Virus record (IMG/VR): IMGVR_UViG_3300046714_000236
Location: 30,230-94,229 of that record
Reading direction: 5' to 3' (one strand)
Source: a virus
Length of the DNA stretch: 64,000 bases
Within the stretch, counting starts at the first letter, position 1; every line of letters begins with the position of its first letter. The position numbers and the translations under genes are program-made. This document shows positions 58,148 to 64,000 of this stretch, piece by piece. The notes under the pieces are model-generated. The model saw nothing but the letters and a program-made list of their open reading frames with translations. It was not told the DNA's origin and did no database searches.

Positions 58148-59073
58148 ACGTCAATCATCGCACGAAGGCGGGACGGATCCACCTTCGCGAGTGATGCGCA
58201 GTCTTCGCCCTCGGGGAGCACGAGCCGCGAGAACTTCGCCCACCTGCCGAGCTGCCCGCGGATCTCCTTCGCCACGCGTTCGCCGGCTTCGTCCGGATCG
58301 GTGATGAGCAGGAGCCGTTGCCAGGTGCCGAGCTTGCTCGCGTGCCCGGGTACGAACTCGGAGCCGTACAGCCCCGCGAACGGGAGCCCCGTCACCCGCT
58401 CGATCGCCATGCCGTCAAACCCACCCTCCACGACCGCGAGCAGATCGCGATCTTCCGGATGGCTCGGCCACATCTGCTCACCGAAGATCGCCGCCTTGTC
58501 TGCGCCTTCTTCCGTCCGCGGTTCGAGATACTTTTTCCGAGCACGCCCGAACGCCCGCGCCGTGTAGCTCACGAGCCGCCCATACCCATCCCGCACCGGG
58601 ATCACGATGCGCCCCGCAAGCCCGCCGTCGACGGCGTACCCGAGCCCCCACGTTTCCGCCTGCGCGTCCGGGACGCCGCGTTCTCGGAGGTAGCCGCTAG
58701 CGGGGGAGGGCCACGCCGAAACGGGCGCCACGACGACGCCAGGGGGCAGGACGAAGCCCCGGGTGCGGGCTTCCCGGATCACCATCTCGGAACGAAGGGC
58801 CACGTGACGCGGCGCCGTCTTCGTGCTGTCGAGCCACGCCTGCGCTTCCTTCACGTCTTCGATCCCGAGCACGCCCATCACGAGCGACACGAGCGAGCGC
58901 CCCGAGAACTTGCACGACCAACACTTGAACCCCCCGTCCTCGGTGTGGATCCGAAAGCTCGGGGAGTTGTCCGCGTGCGCCGGGTGCGGACACTTCAGCT
59001 CGTACCAGCGACCGCGCCGCGTGTACGTGAGCCCGAGTCGATCGAGCACTGCGGAGACATCGGCGCGGGGCAT
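58105..59073 (-). CDS. DnaG-type primase
   Basis: A 322-residue primase. N-terminal zinc site C28-P-H-P-A-H33 ... C51-W-S-C54, then Toprim core with 'LLAVVEGGFDGMA' (Glu, catalytic) and 'LLITDPDEAGERV' (D-x-D). Shorter than bacterial DnaG (about 580) since the C-terminal helicase-binding domain is absent, as in phage primases. Works with the helicase encoded next. Confidence 0.8.
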   Translation of the reverse strand: MPRADVSAVLDRLGLTYTRRGRWYELKCPHPAHADNSPSFRIHTEDGGFKCWSCKFSGRSLVSLVMGVLGIEDVKEAQAWLDSTKTAPRHVALRSEMVIREARTRGFVLPPGVVVAPVSAWPSPASGYLRERGVPDAQAETWGLGYAVDGGLAGRIVIPVRDGYGRLVSYTARAFGRARKKYLEPRTEEGADKAAIFGEQMWPSHPEDRDLLAVVEGGFDGMAIERVTGLPFAGLYGSEFVPGHASKLGTWQRLLLITDPDEAGERVAKEIRGQLGRWAKFSRLVLPEGEDCASLAKVDPSRLRAMIDVCLTDTLRSASPVG

Positions 59074-59127
59074 TGAAGAGCGCCGAGTCAGGAACGGAGG
59101 GGGGTCGTATCAACCGACCCGGCGCGA

Positions 59128-60657
59128 TCAGATGTTACCGCGCCGCCGGCCGCCGCGAGTCGGCTTCACATCACCGATCAGATCATCGAGCCCGCCCTCG
59201 CCCGCGAACGTGAAGTCCACCGATCGCCCGTTCGAGACGCTGCCGAACTCCGGGCTCCACTCGAACTCCACCGCGAGCGGCGCGCGTCCGTCGCGCTGCT
59301 TCAGGATGAGCGCCTTGATCCGATCGTCGGGCACGTTCTTCCACTGCGCTTCTCGGTGCCACGCGATGATCGTGTCGGACGCTTCCGCCCATCCCTTCGA
59401 TCCCTTCGTCGCTTCGATCGTCGGGTGATGGTCCTTGCTCTGCTCTAGCTTCTCTACGTTCTGTTGATGGAGCCAGAGGTGATGCACGTGCTGCTCTTGC
59501 GCCATCGCCTGCAGCCGGAACGCCGCCTGCTCTTCGTCGTCGGGTTTCGTTTCCTTCAGCGCGCGCCGGATCAGATCGGCCACGAAGTGCTGCGCGTGCG
59601 AGTCCGCGATCGTCTGCTGCACGAGATCGAGATTCCGATCGTTGAAGTTCTTCTCGCCCCGCGTGCGTCCGAATGGGAGGCGGAAAAACTGGATGAACTC
59701 CCCGAGCCGTTCCATCTCTTCTTCAAGCAGCCGCTGATCTTCTTCCGAGTACCGGCCTTCGAGCAGATCAGATCGGTCGAACTGGAGAGAGAGCGCCGCG
59801 CACAGTTCGAGCGCGTTACCTTCTCCCGGCTCCCACGCGCCCCACAGGACTCGTTCCCCACGGTTCGCCCACCCGAGCACCGCCCGCGCGGCCATCGTGC
59901 TCTTCGCGCCGCCTGTGCGCGCCGTGAAGATCGTGACCTTGCCGGGTGCTGCGCCTGGCGTGAAGCGCGAGCGACCGGGGTGCTTTGGGTGATCGTCCTC
60001 GAAGTAGTCGAGCCCTTCTATGCAATACGGAAACGTCGCCTGCCCTTGTCGCCGGAGCGTGAGCCGCTGCGATTGTTCGAGCACGATCTGAGACGAGCTC
60101 CGGAGATACTTCTGCGAGCCGTGCCCCTTGATCGATTCGGGGATCCGTTGCGCGAGCGCGATCACTTTCTCGGGATCGGAGGTGACATCGCGGAGCGCTT
60201 CCTGGAACGCAGCGAGAGGACCGCGCACGCACTCGATGCGATCGCGATCCCACATGAGCATCCGCACGTGGTGCGTCAGGTTGGGAGGTGCGACCGGGCG
60301 ATCGCGCGCAAGCTGTTCGAGGTACGTCGGATCGACTTGCCCGCCGCTCATCTGCGAGACCGTCGCGGGATCGAAGTAGAGCCCACGCGCTTGCATCTCT
60401 TTCAGAATCGCCCACGCGGCCGCGTGCCCTTTTCCGAAGAACGTTTCGGGAAGCAGAGCGGGGAGCAATCGATCGGCGACCGCCTTGTCGACGAGCACCG
60501 CCGAGATCACGACGAGCTCGTTGAACGTGTCGTGCGGGATCTTCGCGACGTCCGCGCTCGATTGTGTGGGCGCGCCCTGCGCGTGAAGACGCCCGCGCTT
60601 CGGAGCTTCTTCGACGGGAGGCGCGACGGGCGCCGCGACTTCGCTACGCTTTCGCAT
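59128..60657 (-). CDS. DnaB-like replicative helicase
   Basis: A 509-residue helicase. N-terminal helical domain about 45-115 ('ISAVLVDKAVADRLLPALLP'), RecA core with Walker A 'FTARTGGAKST' (about 244-254), and 'MAQEQHVHHLWLHQQNVEKL' and 'AEASDTIIAWHREAQ', the DnaB C-terminal pattern. A few DnaB residues differ, but the order is clear. Next to the primase. Confidence 0.75.
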   Translation of the reverse strand: MRKRSEVAAPVAPPVEEAPKRGRLHAQGAPTQSSADVAKIPHDTFNELVVISAVLVDKAVADRLLPALLPETFFGKGHAAAWAILKEMQARGLYFDPATVSQMSGGQVDPTYLEQLARDRPVAPPNLTHHVRMLMWDRDRIECVRGPLAAFQEALRDVTSDPEKVIALAQRIPESIKGHGSQKYLRSSSQIVLEQSQRLTLRRQGQATFPYCIEGLDYFEDDHPKHPGRSRFTPGAAPGKVTIFTARTGGAKSTMAARAVLGWANRGERVLWGAWEPGEGNALELCAALSLQFDRSDLLEGRYSEEDQRLLEEEMERLGEFIQFFRLPFGRTRGEKNFNDRNLDLVQQTIADSHAQHFVADLIRRALKETKPDDEEQAAFRLQAMAQEQHVHHLWLHQQNVEKLEQSKDHHPTIEATKGSKGWAEASDTIIAWHREAQWKNVPDDRIKALILKQRDGRAPLAVEFEWSPEFGSVSNGRSVDFTFAGEGGLDDLIGDVKPTRGGRRRGNI

Positions 60658-60901
60658 CGGGCGCGCAACTCATCACGACGTACCCAAACGGCACGCCGAA
60701 CGCAGGGCCCCGCAAAACGTAGGTGACTTCGCGCACAACATCTCGCCCGCTGTAGAGCCCGGTCTCGTGATCCCATTCCCGGAGGTGAAGCAGATCACCC
60801 ACCGCGAAGCCGCGATCGTCCTTCCGGAACTCGAACGTCTTCGTGCCGCGCAGAAGTGCGGTGAACGGTTCGGGGTGACACTTGAGCCCGTGGGTTCTCA
60901 T
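60644..60901 (-). CDS. DUF3850/ASCH-like protein
   Basis: An 85-residue protein: 'LKCHPEPFTALLRGTKTFEF' then R-K-D-D, 'GFAVGDLLHLREWDHETGLY', 'GRDVVREVTYVL', the DUF3850 (PUA/ASCH-like) pattern. The fold suggests RNA binding; role in phages unknown. Overlaps both neighbours. Confidence 0.7.
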   Translation of the reverse strand: MRTHGLKCHPEPFTALLRGTKTFEFRKDDRGFAVGDLLHLREWDHETGLYSGRDVVREVTYVLRGPAFGVPFGYVVMSCAPDAKA

Positions 60902-61791
60902 GCGCCTTCGTAAACTTCCTCACCGGGGACCATCTTTCTAAATTGAATCCAGCCTTCGACGTTGCCGAGAAAATGCCGCACGCGCCCCGTGCGCTCCCAC
61001 TTCTTCGCGGCCCCGTTCCACTTCTGTTCGTGATGCTGAAAGAGCGACAGTTCATCGCGCGTCATCGGCCGGCACGGATGTTCGAGCGGGCTCATGTGCC
61101 CGTTCGAGATCAACGTGTCGCAGAGTTCGACATCCTTCGCCGGTGCACGCTCACCGTCGTGCGTGAGGTACGAGACTCGCGCGCACCTGCCCGCGCTCAC
61201 CTTCGCCGGATCGTGCCCCGTCACTTCGAGATCGAAGTCCTCCGAGCCAACCATCGGCAGATGCCAGCGATCGTCCGCGAGCAGCGTGGGATCGGACGCG
61301 CGGCGCGCTTCCTTCATCATCACCGCGATCGTTTTGATCTCGGGCTGCGCCATCTTCGAGTCCCTGAGGTTCTCGAAGTTCTGCCACTCGGTGCCCGTGA
61401 CGATCACAGTGTGCCAGGCGAACGGCTCGATCACTCGGTTCGCGAGCTGCTTGTGCACGCCCGCATCCGCAAGGTGCCGTGCGTTCTTGATCGCGTCCCA
61501 CGTCGAGCGCTCCCACCACGCAGCGGCTTCGCGCGCGTCGTGTTCTCCGAGCTCCTCGGTCGCCTGCATCCCGCTCTGATTCTTGCCGAACGCGACCGGC
61601 GCGAACGGGTCGAGCTCGATCATTCGAATGCGCTTCTCGACCGGAATCGCGCGGCTGCTCGCGCTGTTTCGGGAGAGCACACGGTGCGTGTTGAACTCCG
61701 CGAGGATGATGCGCGGGAACGTGATCTGAAACGACGTGATCCGGAACTCGTACTGCGAAATCGAATCGGCCAGAACCTTGCACTCGTACAT
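60898..61791 (-). CDS. thyX: Flavin-dependent thymidylate synthase ThyX
   Basis: A 297-residue enzyme. 'FNTHRVLSRNSASSRAIPVE' (about 33-52) is the ThyX R/H-R-x7-S-like motif; 'ATWERSTW'-like helix and 'CRPMTRDELSLFQHHEQKWN' also fit. Makes dTMP from dUMP using FAD, supplying thymidine for replication. ATG overlaps the DUF3310 stop by one base. Longer than some ThyX (about 220-250). Confidence 0.8.
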   Translation of the reverse strand: MYECKVLADSISQYEFRITSFQITFPRIILAEFNTHRVLSRNSASSRAIPVEKRIRMIELDPFAPVAFGKNQSGMQATEELGEHDAREAAAWWERSTWDAIKNARHLADAGVHKQLANRVIEPFAWHTVIVTGTEWQNFENLRDSKMAQPEIKTIAVMMKEARRASDPTLLADDRWHLPMVGSEDFDLEVTGHDPAKVSAGRCARVSYLTHDGERAPAKDVELCDTLISNGHMSPLEHPCRPMTRDELSLFQHHEQKWNGAAKKWERTGRVRHFLGNVEGWIQFRKMVPGEEVYEGA

Positions 61792-62201
61792 CAGGGAACC
61801 TCCGCGCGAAGGCGCGCGACTTCATCGTTGCAAAACTTTTCCATGACAGTGATCGCGCGCACGTCGTTCGGTGCGGACATCGAGAGCAATGCTCCGAGCA
61901 CCTGCCCGAGTACCGTATGATCAGAGAGTCGCGCGATCAACGCAGGCGCCCGCCAGTAGCCACCATCCCACGCGCTCGCCCCGGTGTATGAGAGCAGGCG
62001 CGTCGCCTCGCGGCGAAAGCACCACGCGGCCTTTTCGAGATCTTGGATCTCGGCTCCCTTGAGCTCGCGTCTCCAGACGTACTTCACCGCGCTCCCGAGC
62101 ATCGCCGAAAGATGCTCCGTCACTTCGACAGTTTCGATCCCGCTCGGGTGCGAGTTGTAGCCCTTCGGCGAGTTGACCGGATCGTGCGGCTTGTTCGTCA
62201 T
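61791..62201 (-). CDS. DUF3310 protein
   Basis: A 136-residue protein with the DUF3310 start: 'DPVNSPKGYNSHPSGIETVE', 'LGSAVKYVWRRELKG', then 'DLEKAAWCFRREA'. DUF3310 is common in phages, often near nucleotide metabolism genes, as here with ThyX. Start behind the leader variant GCGGCATTCTTCA. Confidence 0.7.
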   Translation of the reverse strand: MTNKPHDPVNSPKGYNSHPSGIETVEVTEHLSAMLGSAVKYVWRRELKGAEIQDLEKAAWCFRREATRLLSYTGASAWDGGYWRAPALIARLSDHTVLGQVLGALLSMSAPNDVRAITVMEKFCNDEVARLRAEVP

Positions 62202-62210
62202 GGGGGTGAA

Positions 62211-62219
62211 GAATGCCGC
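62211..62219 (-). promoter_or_regulatory. GCGGCATTC leader variant
   Basis: TGA, GCGGCATTC, TTCACCCCC, ATG at 62201. One substitution from the common form. Confidence 0.4.
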
Positions 62220-62699
62220 TCACTTCTTCGGGCGCGCGCGTTCCTGCGCCACACGGTAGTCCGTGATCATCGCGGGCGAGAACTGCAGCCGCCATCCGAT
62301 CCGGAACCCGCCGCTGTCCCCGTCCCTGCGCTTCTGCTCGCGCGCGTCTTCACGCCTCCACGTCCATCGAATGAACTCGAACACTTTTTCGGAAGAGCCG
62401 AGCGCCTTCAACGCAAGTCCCGCCATCGCACACGCCGCGAAGAACGAAGGCCCGTCGAGCTCGTCGGGGCGCACGCTGTAGACGCGTTCGTGCAGGAGCG
62501 AGTAGAGCCCGACGAGCTCGCGCGCTGATGCGTTCTTCCAATCACGCGCCGCCGCGTTCTCTTCTGCCCGCTGGCGCGCCGCCGTGTGATGCGCGGCGCA
62601 CACCTTCGGCCCCTTCTTCGCGGCGCGCTTCTTCGGCGCACCATCGGCGAACTCGCCGAAAGACATCTCGCGCGATGCCCCAAGCTTTGGTCGCGGCAT
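62220..62699 (-). CDS. Hypothetical protein
   Basis: A 159-residue protein, MPRPKLGASREMSFGEFADG..., basic N-terminus with one Cys/His stretch ('KVCAAHHTAARQRAEE'), helical middle, and 'EFIRWTWRREDAREQKRR'. Start chosen at 62699 near the upstream stop; ATG at MSFGEF is possible. Not recognised. Confidence 0.5.
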   Translation of the reverse strand: MPRPKLGASREMSFGEFADGAPKKRAAKKGPKVCAAHHTAARQRAEENAAARDWKNASARELVGLYSLLHERVYSVRPDELDGPSFFAACAMAGLALKALGSSEKVFEFIRWTWRREDAREQKRRDGDSGGFRIGWRLQFSPAMITDYRVAQERARPKK

Positions 62700-62722
62700 C
62701 GGCGGGCGCGCCGATCGCGTTC

Positions 62723-63196
62723 TCACTGCGTGACCTTGTGCTTGTCGACGAGAACGCGGAGCTCCTTCAGGTGTTCGATGTAGCGGAGCGAGCTGATCTC
62801 GAACTCCGCTTGGAAGAGCTCTTCGCAGAACCGGTGCAAGCGGAGCCACGCTTGCTCGCCCGTCTCGCCTTCGCGCACCTTCGTGCTCGCGCGCACGGGT
62901 CCGACGGTGAACGTGTTGTACGCGATCGGCGCGAACGTCTCGGGCCCGAGCGATGCACTGAGCTCGTCCCCGACTTCTAGGACCGACATCGATGTCGGTG
63001 CTGCGCTCGGAGTGCGCTCGCCGCCGCGCCCCTGCGTGAGCGCGAGCTTCACGTCATCCGCGGTCGGTGCCGCCGGCTTCGCTTCGCTTGCGGAGGGGGC
63101 GGGGGGGAGCCTCGACAGCGCTTGCGCGAGATTCTGTTCTCCCTGTGCTGCCGTCGGAACTCCGCTCGGGGCGATCACGTCGCTGCGTCGTCTCAT
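62723..63196 (-). CDS. Hypothetical protein containing the palindrome
   Basis: A 157-residue protein. N-terminal 65 residues are Pro/Ala-rich, palindrome copy 14 reads as P-T-S-M-S-V (residues 67-72), then a folded part with 'YNTFTVGPVRASTKVREGET' and a C-terminal helix. Start behind GCGGCATCCTT. Its 5' end overlaps the helicase 3' end by 143 bp, unusual here. Confidence 0.5.
   Translation of the reverse strand: MRRRSDVIAPSGVPTAAQGEQNLAQALSRLPPAPSASEAKPAAPTADDVKLALTQGRGGERTPSAAPTSMSVLEVGDELSASLGPETFAPIAYNTFTVGPVRASTKVREGETGEQAWLRLHRFCEELFQAEFEISSLRYIEHLKELRVLVDKHKVTQ
62982..62999. repeat. Dispersed palindrome, copy 14 (inside a CDS)
   Basis: Exact 18-mer in the linker of the 157-residue gene, read in a different frame from copies 7 and 11 (as T-S-M-S). 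Confidence 0.9.
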
Positions 63197-64000
63197 GGAA
63201 CGAAGGATGCCGCCGATCCTTCAGGTACCGCTTCAACGGAACACGCTCGCCGTCGATCACGATGCTCGCGCTCTTCGCCCACGCCGCGATGTTTTTGAGC
63301 GGCGTCGTTCCGAACACATGCCGATCCCACAGGTAGTAGACGATCGGCTTCTTCCCCGGTCCTGCAGCGCGCGCGAATCGTCCCGTGTACTGATTGAACT
63401 GCATGCGACCCTTCGCAGCGTTCGCGCACGGCGTCGCGAAGATCCCGACGTCGAGTCGCGGCACGTCGATGCCGGTGCCGAACGCTTGATAGGTCGCAGC
63501 GGCCGCCACCACTTCGCCCGCCTTCATTCCGCGCTTTGCTTCGTCGTACTCCGCCGACGTCTCCGCGCCGCCGAGTAGAAGCCCCGCGCGCCCATCCGTG
63601 ATGCGCTGGAACACCGACGCGATCTGCGAAGCGTGTTCCCGCCGGTGCGTGAGAGCGACGACCGTGTGCCCGTCGCTGACTTCGAGCGAAGCGATCCGCG
63701 AGATCGAATGGGCGCGATCGTCGTCGTCTGCGAGCTGCCCGAGAAGCTCGTTCATCCCGAGCGCCATCGCCTTGCGCGAGTTCGCACGCGCCTTCTCCGT
63801 CACGCTGCGATCGGCCGCACGCGCTCGGAGCTCGGAGTACCAGGGCGCACGAAACTCCGTCGGCACGACCACCACTTCGACGGGAAGCAGCCGCCCCGCT
63901 TCGACGAGCTTCTTCGTCTCGACCTTCAGCGCGATCGGGCCGAAGAGATCGTAGGTGAGAAACTCTTTTCGATCAGCGCGCCGCTCGTCCGCGGAGAACG
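63054..64000 (-). CDS. SF2 helicase, C-terminal part (5' end outside window)
   Basis: Open to the right edge, so N-terminal motifs are missing. Visible are 'FLTYDLFGPIALKVETKKLV' near the edge, 'HTVVALTHRREHASQIASVF' (motif IV), 'VVAAAATYQAFGTGIDVPRL' (motif V) and 'QFNQYTGRFARAAGPGKKPI' (motif VI). This is a UvsW/RadD-type helicase domain. The last 50 residues overlap the next gene's frame; a TGA at about 63224 in another frame may mark the true end if a frameshift exists. Confidence 0.65.
   Translation of the reverse strand, partial: FSADERRADRKEFLTYDLFGPIALKVETKKLVEAGRLLPVEVVVVPTEFRAPWYSELRARAADRSVTEKARANSRKAMALGMNELLGQLADDDDRAHSISRIASLEVSDGHTVVALTHRREHASQIASVFQRITDGRAGLLLGGAETSAEYDEAKRGMKAGEVVAAAATYQAFGTGIDVPRLDVGIFATPCANAAKGRMQFNQYTGRFARAAGPGKKPIVYYLWDRHVFGTTPLKNIAAWAKSASIVIDGERVPLKRYLKDRRHPSFHETTQRRDRPERSSDGSTGRTESRASAVEAPPRPLRKRSEAGGTDRG

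Noticed and set aside
3932-62999. Repeats as a CRISPR array
   Set aside because: Spacing is 1.4 to 10 kb and irregular; no spacers or cas genes.
1-64000. Integrase, transposase, rRNA, standard tRNA
   Set aside because: Read through for typical motifs on both strands; none seen. The only RNA-like element is the cloverleaf at 3960-4056.

Overview
The window is a densely packed, GC-rich piece of a large contractile-tailed (myovirus-type) dsDNA phage or prophage. Almost every gene lies on the minus strand, many neighbours overlap by ATGA or TGATG, and no gene-free stretch exceeds about 220 bp. The virion genes include a terminase large subunit, portal, MuF-type head protein, scaffold, coat protein, sheath, tube, -1 frameshifting tail chaperones, tape measure, LysM tail protein, hub and spike. 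I saw no rRNA, integrase, CRISPR array or IS element. The host cannot be named from the sequence; high GC and GTG starts fit a GC-rich bacterium. Both window edges cut the genome: the helicase at the right edge is incomplete, and further baseplate and tail-fibre genes probably lie left of position 1.

Layout on the minus strand, read right to left. 64.0-56.2 kb: SF2 helicase, DUF3310 protein, ThyX, DUF3850 protein, DnaB-type helicase, DnaG-type primase, HTH proteins, and a DUF932-like gene behind a sigma70-like promoter. 56.1-43.1 kb: sigma-like factor, zinc-ribbon regulator, family B DNA polymerase, a probable ssDNA-binding protein, RecA-like recombinase, SbcC/SbcD pair and RuvC-like nuclease, ending with a second copy of the same promoter. 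42.9-41.6 kb: a ParB-like/DNA methyltransferase gene on the plus strand. 41.6-34.7 kb: DinG-type helicase, amidase endolysin, beta-clamp and small proteins. 34.7-19.5 kb: second methyltransferase, terminase, J-domain protein, portal, a MuF-kinase-like-ADP-ribosyltransferase fusion, scaffold, coat, and connector candidates. 17.9-0.2 kb: sheath, tube, chaperones, tape measure, a run of about 20 small accessory genes, then the LysM protein, hub and spike.

The genes form a coherent programme. Replication appears to combine a family B polymerase with a phage beta-clamp, DnaG-type primase and DnaB-type helicase. Recombination uses RecA-, SbcCD- and RuvC-like proteins. A phage sigma-like factor and several HTH proteins could time expression.

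The most striking unexplained signal is a dispersed perfect palindrome, ACCGACATCGATGTCGGT (core CCGACATCGATGTCGG), found 14 times. Ten copies sit in short gaps between genes, one overlaps the last codons of a gene, and three lie in frame inside genes. A second signal is a repeated GCGGCATCCTC leader that follows a stop codon and precedes the next start by a near-fixed distance, in place of a Shine-Dalgarno sequence. Other points of note are an 11-bp inverted repeat that could hide the coat gene's ribosome binding site, a cloverleaf-like RNA candidate, and an internally duplicated insertion in the sheath.
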